The notes beneath the pieces are model-generated. The model did not search any database and had not been told where the DNA came from. It saw only the letters and a list, made by a program, of their open reading frames with translations. This document shows positions 14,885 to 22,438 of a stretch of 43,983 nt of DNA, one piece after another. Numbering within the stretch: position 1 is the first letter of the stretch; every line of letters begins with the position of its first letter. Both the position numbers and the translations under genes were made by a program. Origin of the DNA: an uncultured Acidobacteriia bacterium (GTDB lineage: Bacteria; Acidobacteriota; Terriglobia; Bryobacterales; Bryobacteraceae). The DNA is taken from the NCBI GenBank assembly GCA_903882645.1, contig CAIRXZ010000316.1, positions 1 to 43,983 on the forward strand, in the 5' to 3' direction.

Positions 14885-16771
14885 TTGTCCTGGACGATTC
14901 AGGGTCGCCTCCCCAAGCGGCAGGCTGTTCTGTTCCTGCTGGTCCTGGCGGCGCCCTGCCTGGTCTTGACAGGCCTCGGCCTGCAAGTGAGCCGGCAGGA
15001 GAGCCAACTCGCCGAGAGGCGCGCCGGGGAGGATCGGCAGCGGAGGCTGGCGCAGTTTCGCGGCGACCTGCTGGGGGCTTTGGAGCGTGTAAAGCACCAG
15101 GCCGCAGCCGGGCGCGAGAGCGGGGCGGCCGTCCTGGTGGCGGCTGTGCGCGATGGAAGGCTCGTGCTCCCTTTCGAGGACGATGCGCACGCCGTGCAGT
15201 TTCGCCAGTCGTTGCAATCAACCGCTTTCGGCGCGCGCATCCGGCAGGCCGAGCACGAGGAACTTGTCACACGGAATTTCGCGAAGGCAGCGGAGCAATG
15301 CCGGGCTGCCATCACGGAGTCGCGCCGTCCCTGGGAGCGGGCCTACGCGGGCCTCCTGCTTGCCCGCTCCCAGCAAAAAGCCGGTCGGCAAGACGAAGCC
15401 CTGGCGCAATACCGGGCGGTCCTGAACTCGCCGACCGATCTGACGGACGAGTACGGAATCCCGATCGCCTTGTATGCCTCGGCCCCTCTGCTGGAGTCCG
15501 GCGCGGACCGCGGGCAGGTCGCACAAGTTATTCGAACCATGGCGACCGATTTCGGCCGGATGCCGTCGCCCGCGCTCAGCATGATCCGGGAGATGGCTGA
15601 TAAAGCCGCGGCCCCCGAGTTGCTGCCGGAACTGAATCGGTTAGTTCGGGGGCGCGAGCAGGCCGAGGCGTTGCAGGCCGACTTCGCTCGCGTCCTCCCC
15701 AGACTCCAGGCGGACGACGCGGCTTGGATCCCTTACGGCGAGGCTCCCTGGCTGCTCAGTCTGGCGGCCGGCGCAAGCCGCGAACCAGCGCTGGTGGCGG
15801 TGAGCCTTGGTCGTCTGCCCGCGCTGCTTGGCCGTTCGGCCGAAGACGTGCGGATCGTGCAGAGCAAGGAAGGCGAATCGCTGGGCGACAACTTTCCCGG
15901 CCTCCGCGCCGTCGTCCAGGTTCGCGCACCGCAGAATAGCGCCCTGGGGCGGGCCTTTCTGACGCTGGCCATGACGTTCGTCGTCGTTTTGACGCTGATG
16001 GCGGGCGTCCTTCTTTGGAGGGACGTGCGGCGCGACGCGCGGCTGGCCGAGTTGCGGTCGCAATTCATCTCCAGCGTGTCGCACGAGCTGCGGACGCCGC
16101 TCACGTCCATCCGCATGTTCGCGGAAAGCATGCGGCTGGATGACGAGATGGACCCGGAAACGCGCGCGCAGTATCTGGATACCGTACTGCGCGAGAGCGA
16201 ACGGCTCAGCCGGCTGGTGGATAACGTTCTGGGCTTTGCCCGCATCGAGCAGGGCAGGACCGTGTACGACCTCCGGCCCGCGCCGCTTGCGGAGGTGGTG
16301 GCCGCCGCCGTCCGCGGCTTCCGCCGCCTGGCGGAAGAGGCCGGCTTTCGCCTGGAGGTGACCGTGGCGCCTAACCTTCCCCCTGTACTCGCCGATCGCG
16401 ACGCACTCGAACAGGCCATCCTGAACCTGCTGGGCAACGCCATGAAGTACTCCGGCGACTCGCGCGAAATCGGCTTGCGGGTAGAACGCGACGATGGCAG
16501 CGCCGCCATCCGCGTTATTGATCGCGGCATTGGAATCGCGCCCGAAGAGCGGGAACGCATCTTCGAGCGTTTCTACCGCGCAGGCACGCCCGAGAATCGC
16601 CGGATCCCCGGAAGCGGCCTTGGCCTGACGCTGGTCGACCACATCGCCAAGGCCCACGGCGGCTGCGTATTGGTTGAGAGCCTTCCGCAAGCCGGGTCCA
16701 CGTTTACGATCCGGATTCCGTTTGCGCCCGAGCGGATCGAAGCGCGCGCCGCCATTGAGGAACGGATATGA
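14885..16771 (+). CDS. Sensor histidine kinase with TPR-like periplasmic domain
   Basis: 628 residues from a TTG start; no better start is near and ribosome binding is weak, so the start is uncertain. TM1 is about 13-33. A long periplasmic region (34-352) contains TPR-like helices (FAKAAEQCRAAI...AYAGLLLARSQQKAGRQDEAL, 132-172). TM2 is about 356-378. A short linker without an obvious HAMP leads to HisKA with H400 (SSVSHELRTPLTSIR), followed by the N-box (ILNLLGNAMKYS), DRGIGIAPEE and GSGLGLTLV of the ATPase domain. The stop overlaps the start of the response regulator (ATGA). It forms a two-component pair with that gene. The gene sits inside the interrupted cyclase locus. Confidence 0.9.
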   Translation: MSWTIQGRLPKRQAVLFLLVLAAPCLVLTGLGLQVSRQESQLAERRAGEDRQRRLAQFRGDLLGALERVKHQAAAGRESGAAVLVAAVRDGRLVLPFEDDAHAVQFRQSLQSTAFGARIRQAEHEELVTRNFAKAAEQCRAAITESRRPWERAYAGLLLARSQQKAGRQDEALAQYRAVLNSPTDLTDEYGIPIALYASAPLLESGADRGQVAQVIRTMATDFGRMPSPALSMIREMADKAAAPELLPELNRLVRGREQAEALQADFARVLPRLQADDAAWIPYGEAPWLLSLAAGASREPALVAVSLGRLPALLGRSAEDVRIVQSKEGESLGDNFPGLRAVVQVRAPQNSALGRAFLTLAMTFVVVLTLMAGVLLWRDVRRDARLAELRSQFISSVSHELRTPLTSIRMFAESMRLDDEMDPETRAQYLDTVLRESERLSRLVDNVLGFARIEQGRTVYDLRPAPLAEVVAAAVRGFRRLAEEAGFRLEVTVAPNLPPVLADRDALEQAILNLLGNAMKYSGDSREIGLRVERDDGSAAIRVIDRGIGIAPEERERIFERFYRAGTPENRRIPGSGLGLTLVDHIAKAHGGCVLVESLPQAGSTFTIRIPFAPERIEARAAIEERI

Positions 16772-17448
16772 GCCGCATCCTGGTAATTGAAGACGATCCT
16801 GCGATTCTGCGCGGTCTGGCCGACAGCCTGCGGCGCGAGTCGCACGAGGCGCTGACCGCCGCCGACGGCGAAGCCGGCTACGGTCTGATTTCGCAGAAAC
16901 ATCCCGACTTGGTGATCCTCGACCTGATGCTCCCGAAGATGAGCGGCTATGAGCTCTGCCGGCGCGTGCGCGCCGAGGGTGTGACCACTCCGATTCTGAT
17001 GCTGACGGCCCGAGGCGAAGAAGGCGACCGCGTGCTGGGCCTCGATCTCGGCGCGGACGATTACGTCACCAAGCCGTTCTCCCTGCGCGAACTGCTGGCG
17101 CGGGTGCGGGCCCTGCTGCGGCGCGCGCAGCCGCCGCGGACGCTACTCGATGAGCTTCGCGTCAACGACGTCGCCATCGATTTCCGCAAATATCAAGCGA
17201 CCGCGGGAGGACGGCCCCTGGAACTGACTCGCCGGGAGTTCCAACTGCTGCGCGTCCTGGCGTCGCGGCCGGGAGAGGTTATCACGCGGCCGGAACTCCT
17301 CGATCAAGTCTGGGGCCTCGACGACTATCCGACGACGAGAACAGTGGACACGCACATCGCCAGCCTGCGCGCCAAAATCGAGCGCGACCCCGCCAACCCG
17401 GAGCGCCTGCTCACCATGCGGGGAGTGGGGTACAAATGGGTTCCCTAG
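16768..17448 (+). CDS. OmpR-family response regulator
   Basis: 226 residues. The receiver domain (1-118) has acidic pocket E8/D9/D10, phospho-acceptor D52 (LVILDLMLPKMSG), T80 and K102 (TKPF). The winged-helix DNA-binding domain (about 130-226) ends in TRTVDTHIASLRAKIE and MRGVGYKWVP, as in OmpR/PhoB proteins. It is translationally coupled to the kinase through a 4-bp overlap. Its targets are unknown. The adjacent TPR/beta-propeller gene, 220 bp downstream and beyond an inverted repeat, is a candidate but not proven. Confidence 0.95.
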   Translation: MSRILVIEDDPAILRGLADSLRRESHEALTAADGEAGYGLISQKHPDLVILDLMLPKMSGYELCRRVRAEGVTTPILMLTARGEEGDRVLGLDLGADDYVTKPFSLRELLARVRALLRRAQPPRTLLDELRVNDVAIDFRKYQATAGGRPLELTRREFQLLRVLASRPGEVITRPELLDQVWGLDDYPTTRTVDTHIASLRAKIERDPANPERLLTMRGVGYKWVP

Positions 17449-17477
17449 AGCAGATTTCGCGCCGCATCGGTTCTTGG

Positions 17478-17568
17478 GTGGCGCGGACCTCCCGGTCTGC
17501 GTTGGTTTTGCTGGATCCGCGTCCGAGGGCGGTTCGATGCGCAAGGCGGACCGGGAGGTCCGCCCCAC
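17478..17568. repeat. Inverted repeat of a GCGGACCTCCCGGTC-type element
   Basis: GTGGCGCGGACCTCCCGGTC (17478-17497) recurs as its reverse complement at 17549-17568 with 19 of 20 bases matching, separated by about 50 bp. It lies between the response regulator and the propeller gene and resembles dispersed intergenic palindromes of high-GC genomes. It could act as a terminator or be a short non-autonomous element. Confidence 0.65.
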
Positions 17569-17668
17569 AATCCCCTGACAAACTCTTCGGCGAGAGATTA
17601 CGTTGGAGGCGCCCGCGGATGACAATGGTCTCTCCTTTTGCCGTTACTGTTGGTGCTGGAGAATCGAA

Positions 17669-19696
17669 ATGAAGCTGATCTCAACGCTTTTTCTGGCGCT
17701 CTCAGTCCTCGCGATCGCCGCGCCCGCGCCCGCGGCCGACAAGCCTAACGACCTGTTCCAACAGGCGCTCGTCAAGGAACGCACGCAAGGCAATCTGCCC
17801 GAAGCCATCAAGCTCTACCAGCGTATCGTGGACAAGTACGCGAGCAACCACAAGGTGGCCGCCCAGGCGCTGCTGCAACTGGCCGGGTGCCAGAGCAAAC
17901 TGGGCGACGGGCAGGCCCGCAAGTCCCTGGAGCGGCTGGTGCGCGACTTCGCGGACCAGAAGGATGCCGTGGCCGCCGCCCGCGCGCGACTGAAGGAGAT
18001 GGGCGGCTCCGGTGGCGCCGGGGGGCTCGTCACACGCCGGCTTCTGGCAGATGCCTCCGGGGTCAATGGCATCCTGACCGCGGATGGCAAGTACATCAGC
18101 CGTATCGACAGGGACACAGGTGAAGTTGTCCAGTTCGAAGTTGCCAGCGGGCAGACAAGCCGAATTCCATATAAAGGACAGCCCTGGAACGCGGACGGCT
18201 GGAGCGAGGGGGCCGCCAGATACCTCCAACAACAAGTGTTCTCACACGACGGGAAGCAAATTGCTTACGAATCGATTACGAAGGACCGTGTTCCTGTACT
18301 GCGGATCAGGAATCTGGATGGTTCGAGCCTTCGCACACTTTACAGTGGGAAGAGCAATCTCGATTCTTACCCCGTACCCTTGGATTGGTCGTCCGATGGG
18401 GCGTCCATACTTGCGCTTCGCCTGAGTAACGGGGCGAAAGAACTGACGCTGATTTCAACAGCGGATGGCGCGGTGCGCGTCCTGAAGAACACCATTACCC
18501 CGGAGTGGCCTTTAATGAGAAGGGCCAAGCTCTCGCCCGATGGGCGATTTGTGGCGTTCAGTTTTATCCGTGAGGGCGGCATTCCACACAGTGATGTTTT
18601 TGTGATGACCGCCGACGGCCGGAACGAGGTAGCTATTGCCGGACATCCCGCGGAGGATTACGTGCTTCGATGGGCGCCGGACGGGGGAAGCCTTCTCTTC
18701 CTCAGCGACCGCTCGGGAACTTGGGACATCTGGACCGTCCGCATCGCCGAAGGGAAGCAGCAAGGAGAGCCGGAAGTGCTAAAAAGGGACTTCGGCTATG
18801 ATTCAGAGCTTTTCGGGTTTGCTCCCGACGGCTCCCTTTATTACACGACTGCCACCGCTTCAGGTGGTCTCTACATCGGTGAGGTCGATCTTGAAACCGG
18901 CAAGGTACTCGCGCCACCCGCGTTGGCTGCGACGCGGTATGCCGGCCCCGCCGTAGGGCCAAGATGGTCACGCGACGGCCGGAGCCTGGTCTATCTTTCC
19001 CATCCGGGCCCCATCGGTCCTGGAAACAACATCCTTACGATCCGGTCCGTTGCAACCGGGGAAGAACGCTTTCTGTCACCGCCTCTTCGTAGCATGGCCT
19101 GGCCCTCTTGGGCGCCGGACGGCCAATCAATCCTTACGACCGGGATTACGGTGAAGAATCAGTCGATTTTTCGAATTGACGCTGAGACTAGCGCGACTAC
19201 CATGTTGAGAGATCAGGGCTTGGCCCCCCAGCTCTGCCTGGATGGGAGGACCCTGGTGTTCGTGTGGGACGATGCGGTCAGGAAGCGTAGCCTCGACAGC
19301 GGTGAGGAGTCGGTAGTCGCCAAAACCGACTCGGAGAGATTCGACCTCTCGCCGGACGGCCGGGAGGTGGTGTTCCAACTGGAAGGCGCTGTAAAGATCG
19401 CGCCTCTCAACGGGGGGGAGCCGCGGGAGCTATTCCGCGGCTTGGCGAAGACTTACGACCTGAGGTGGACGAGGGATGGCCATTACATCACCGCCCGGTC
19501 AGGCACTAGAATCTGGCGCCTTCCGGTGCAGGGCGGGACGCCGCTGAAGCTGGACGTATCCGTTCCCAACATGGTCGACTTCGTGCTTAGCCCGGACAGC
19601 CGCCACTTCGCGTTCAACCTGCAAGAGGGCGCCAAGAGCGAGCTGTGGGTGATGGAGAATTTCCTGCCCGCGGTCAAAACGGCCGCCAAGAAGTAA
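17669..19696 (+). CDS. Exported TPR plus TolB/WD40-like beta-propeller protein
   Basis: 675 residues. The signal peptide is 1-22 (MKLISTLFLALSVLAIAAPA, cleavage after PAAA/APAA). A tetratricopeptide segment spans about 25-115 (FQQALVKERTQGNLPEAIKLY and AAQALLQLAGCQSKLG). Repeated propeller blades follow to the end, each with SPDGRF/APDGGSLLFLSDR/WSRDGRSLVYLS signatures. Such PD40/TolB-like proteins scaffold protein or polymer interactions in the periplasm; no enzyme motif is visible. ATG 17669 has GGAG 7 bases upstream; the frame upstream to 17603 lacks a signal peptide. It follows the two-component genes in the same direction. Confidence 0.85.
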   Translation: MKLISTLFLALSVLAIAAPAPAADKPNDLFQQALVKERTQGNLPEAIKLYQRIVDKYASNHKVAAQALLQLAGCQSKLGDGQARKSLERLVRDFADQKDAVAAARARLKEMGGSGGAGGLVTRRLLADASGVNGILTADGKYISRIDRDTGEVVQFEVASGQTSRIPYKGQPWNADGWSEGAARYLQQQVFSHDGKQIAYESITKDRVPVLRIRNLDGSSLRTLYSGKSNLDSYPVPLDWSSDGASILALRLSNGAKELTLISTADGAVRVLKNTITPEWPLMRRAKLSPDGRFVAFSFIREGGIPHSDVFVMTADGRNEVAIAGHPAEDYVLRWAPDGGSLLFLSDRSGTWDIWTVRIAEGKQQGEPEVLKRDFGYDSELFGFAPDGSLYYTTATASGGLYIGEVDLETGKVLAPPALAATRYAGPAVGPRWSRDGRSLVYLSHPGPIGPGNNILTIRSVATGEERFLSPPLRSMAWPSWAPDGQSILTTGITVKNQSIFRIDAETSATTMLRDQGLAPQLCLDGRTLVFVWDDAVRKRSLDSGEESVVAKTDSERFDLSPDGREVVFQLEGAVKIAPLNGGEPRELFRGLAKTYDLRWTRDGHYITARSGTRIWRLPVQGGTPLKLDVSVPNMVDFVLSPDSRHFAFNLQEGAKSELWVMENFLPAVKTAAKK

Positions 19697-19849
19697 GAGT
19701 GACCAGGAACAAGTAGACAACGTTCCTCGCTCGTAAACACCAGGGCGAACATCCGAAACCCCCGGGCATGACAGGACAGTAAGTCATCGCCCAGGGATCT
19801 TTCGGAAGCCCGAATTGTAACTACGTTCCGCCGAACAAGGAGAATATCT

Positions 19850-20653
19850 ATGCGTAACATCGCGTTGCTTACGTTTCTGGTCTGCTCGACCGCGTGGACC
19901 GCCACCGCGGCCGCCAAGCCAGCCCCCAAACCCGCCGTGGTTTCGCTCAAGGTCACCGTGAATGCGAACCAACAATACAGCACGCCGACCGGAATTCCTA
20001 CCAGTGTCACATCGGATACGGTCGGCCAGTATCCCTACCAGTACATCGATGGCCAAAACAATGTCTCGGCCAACCTGGACTCCAACGGCAATCTGGTGAT
20101 CAACCTAAGCAGTGCAGGAGGGAAAAAAGGTAACTCAACTTCTCGCCAGCTCGGATTGTATCTGGGCGCCGCTATTGCGCCCCCGACGGATGGGACCTAC
20201 TCTTGCACCCCTCCATCGACCATTTCGCCCTCCAATCCACCTGCCTACACGAACGCGATCTCGACTTGGCCGGTAGCGGACGCGGGGCGCCCCGCGGCGC
20301 CTGCATTTCAAGACATGGTTGTCGGCCAGACCTATTACGTCGGGTTGGAGATAGCGACTATGTTTTCCGATTCCGGCCAGACCATCTACTTCTTGATTTA
20401 TCACCGCACGGACTGCGACTGCTTTCCCGCCGACGCGGCGCTGACCTCCTACCCGCAGGTGCGGCGCACCTCGCAGTCGCCAGGACACTGGGTCGTCGAG
20501 CCGGTCGTACCGTCCGGGCTAAGTGGTGCTCCGCCCAACGTCGCGATGCTGATTCAGAACGCGGTTACCAGCACTGCCCACCAATCGATCCGCGTAAAAA
20601 CCGAATGCGGCTTTTACCAGGTGCCATTCAGCTTCACCCTCGACGAGCAGTAG
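19850..20653 (+). CDS. Secreted protein of unknown function
   Basis: 267 residues with a clear Sec signal peptide (MRNIALLTFLVCSTAWTATA). The mature part is Ser/Thr/Pro-rich with paired-cysteine candidates (YSCTPP, DCDCFPAD, TECGFY) and beta-rich predicted character. I recognise no family. AAGGAG sits 7 bases before ATG 19850, so it is well translated. It lies 153 bp downstream of the propeller gene and directly before the C-terminal cyclase fragment. Confidence 0.7.
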   Translation: MRNIALLTFLVCSTAWTATAAAKPAPKPAVVSLKVTVNANQQYSTPTGIPTSVTSDTVGQYPYQYIDGQNNVSANLDSNGNLVINLSSAGGKKGNSTSRQLGLYLGAAIAPPTDGTYSCTPPSTISPSNPPAYTNAISTWPVADAGRPAAPAFQDMVVGQTYYVGLEIATMFSDSGQTIYFLIYHRTDCDCFPADAALTSYPQVRRTSQSPGHWVVEPVVPSGLSGAPPNVAMLIQNAVTSTAHQSIRVKTECGFYQVPFSFTLDEQ

Positions 20654-20689
20654 CGCATTCTAGCCAAAACTGATGCAGCGGATGCGGCA

Positions 20690-21238
20690 GTGAAGCGGTT
20701 CGATCGGCGGAACACAGGGGCTACGCCTTTCAACCGACGCCTCGGGAACGATAAAGGCGTCCTGTTCGACATGCCGAAGCTGAAGGGCGTTTTCTATCTG
20801 GGAGACAGCGAGCCGATCTATGTGGAAGACCTGGAAGCTTGGGAAGAAATGGCCGGCTTCCGGGTGGAACCGGGCGACGCCGTGCTGGTCCGCACCGGGC
20901 GGTGGGTGCGCGTGCGGGAGAAAGGCCCGCTCGATCTCAACCAGGCCACGCCGGGGCTGTACGCTTCGTGCGTGAAATGGCTGAAAGAGCGCGGCGTGTC
21001 GGTACTCGGCAGCGACGTGGTGCAGGACGTGCGGCCCTCGCGCGTCGAGGGCGTGAACCAACCGATATACCAACTGGGGCTGATGGCTTTGGGAATGCCC
21101 CTAATCGACAACGCGGACCTGGAGGCGCTGAGCGAGGCGGCAGTTCAGCGACGCCGGTGGACCTATCTGTTGACCATGAACCCGCTGCGGGTGCCCGGCG
21201 CGACGGGCGGACCGGTGAACCCGATCGCAACGTTTTGA
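20690..21238 (+). pseudogene. Cyclase-family protein, C-terminal fragment
   Basis: Open frame of 182 codons with a GTG start; recognisable homology begins at about 20754 (KGVLFDMPKLKGVFYL). It continues through IYVEDLEAWEEMAG, GDAVLVRTGRWVR, VSVLGSDVVQDVRPS, VEGVNQPIYQL, IDNADLEALSEAA and the family's terminal GG.VNPIATF. It thus supplies the C-terminal half of the protein whose N-terminal part is at 14516-14836. The middle, with the metal-binding HxGTHxD region, is missing from both pieces. The codons before 20754 are unrelated sequence. Non-functional remnant. Confidence 0.8.
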
Positions 21239-21256
21239 GGGCCGGCGGCGGGGCCC

Positions 21257-21275
21257 GTGACCACACTGTAGTCAC
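21257..21275. promoter_or_regulatory. 19-bp palindrome, copy 1 (operator-like)
   Basis: GTGACCACACTGTAGTCAC is a near-perfect palindrome centred on one C. A second copy with the two variable bases exchanged lies at 21321-21339 (GTGACTACACTGTGGTCAC). The pair is 64 bp centre to centre. The TACAnTGT-like core is operator-like, but the position between convergent genes fits a terminator equally well. Confidence 0.5.
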
Positions 21276-21312
21276 AAGAAAAGTGACATTTATTGAGAAT
21301 AAAGAGTTTGCT

Positions 21313-21347
21313 GAAGCGCCGTGACTACACTGTGGTCACGGCGCTTC
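21313..21347. terminator. Long hairpin (17-bp stem) between convergent genes
   Basis: A 35-base inverted repeat. GAAGCGCCGTGAC pairs with its exact complement, and the stem continues through a T-G pair and ACA/TGT to a single central base. It sits 33 bp before the end of the minus-strand DapA-like gene and 75 bp after the cyclase fragment, so it could end transcription from both sides. There is no clear T-run. It contains the second copy of the 19-bp palindrome. Confidence 0.5.
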
Positions 21348-21379
21348 CGCCACTCAGCGATCTAAGCGAGCATTTGCCC

Positions 21380-22417
21380 CTACCCGCGGAGGTAGGGCTT
21401 CATGAACTGGTCCCAGGCGTCGCGGATTGACTGCTTGCCGGCTTCGTCGAGCGGGGCGGTTGCTTCCCGGGCGCCGCGGCCGGCGCCGCCGCCGGCCGGC
21501 GCCGCTCCGCCGCCACTCGCGCTCATGGGGCGCGATCTTGTGTTTTCCTTGAATATTCCGCGCATGACCATGAGGTAGCCGCCGGCGCCGGTGATGCTGT
21601 TGAACGCCTGGATACGGCCGAACATGTCGAACGCCTCCGGCCGCTTGCCGGCGTGCCAGAGATCGAATGCGGCGGCGTAGAAATCGGCGAGCACCGTGGT
21701 GGGGCAGTGGCCCGAGAAGCCCAGGCGCATCTCGTCGATCATGGTGCGGACGCCGTTTCCGGAGAACACCGCCAGCTTGTCGTTGGTGCGCCGGCGGATC
21801 TCCGTAATGCGGGTCAGGGGGTCGCCGACCTCGTCCTTGATGCACTTCATGGTGGGGATCTGCCGGGCCATCTCGACGATCAGGTCCACGCTCATATCGC
21901 CCCGGCTCTGCACGAACAGGGGCAGGTCCGTGGCCAGGCCAATGGTCTTGTAGTACTCGATCATGGCCTTGTCGTCGGCCTTCTCGGGAGGCAGCGAGAC
22001 GATGGCGTCGGCGCCGTTCCTGGCCGCGTGTTTGGCATACGCGACGGCCTTTTCGAGGTTGGCTTCCTTATCCTGCACGCCGATCACGAGCGCCGTCCGG
22101 CCGCGCTTGCCGGCGGCGAGGATGGCTTCGGCGCCATCCAGCCTCTCCTTGTCGGAGAGGGTCGTCCAGCCGCTGGCGATCTGCGGCCAGGCGAAGCCGT
22201 GGACCTTGTAACGGTTGCAAAACTTAACCTCGTTCTGAAGGCATTCCAGATCTAGCTTGTCGGATTCGGTGACGGGCGTCTGGCCGATGGGAAAGACGCC
22301 GCGCAGCGGTTTCGTCCCGGCGGAGCGGGCGCTGCCCGCCAGCGCCAGACCCAGCGCGCCGCCGCCCAATGTCCGCAGGAATTCCCGCCTGCCGGGAGCT
22401 TGCGAATAACTTTCCAT
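21380..22417 (-). CDS. Tat-exported DapA-family (DHDPS/NAL-like) protein, atypical active site
   Basis: 345 residues. The Tat signal is PGRREFLRTLGGGALGLALA (RR at 10-11). The body follows the DHDPS/N-acetylneuraminate lyase barrel: GVFPIGQTPVTESDKLDLE, AILAAGKRGRTALVIGVQD, and the Schiff-base lysine region MKCIKDEVGDPL. Two usual elements are absent. The GSTGE loop is replaced by WPQIASGW, and the YN(V/I)P tyrosine strand reads LFVQSRGDMS. Classical aldolase chemistry is therefore doubtful. A Gly/Ala-rich insert (SASGGGAAPAGGGAGRG) lies near residue 300. GGAAGGAGC precedes ATG 22417. The enolase-superfamily gene is 21 bp upstream, so the pair is one operon, suggestive of sugar-acid breakdown. 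Confidence 0.85.
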   Translation of the reverse strand: MESYSQAPGRREFLRTLGGGALGLALAGSARSAGTKPLRGVFPIGQTPVTESDKLDLECLQNEVKFCNRYKVHGFAWPQIASGWTTLSDKERLDGAEAILAAGKRGRTALVIGVQDKEANLEKAVAYAKHAARNGADAIVSLPPEKADDKAMIEYYKTIGLATDLPLFVQSRGDMSVDLIVEMARQIPTMKCIKDEVGDPLTRITEIRRRTNDKLAVFSGNGVRTMIDEMRLGFSGHCPTTVLADFYAAAFDLWHAGKRPEAFDMFGRIQAFNSITGAGGYLMVMRGIFKENTRSRPMSASGGGAAPAGGGAGRGAREATAPLDEAGKQSIRDAWDQFMKPYLRG

Positions 22418-22438
22418 CGATATCTGCTCCTTCCGAGC

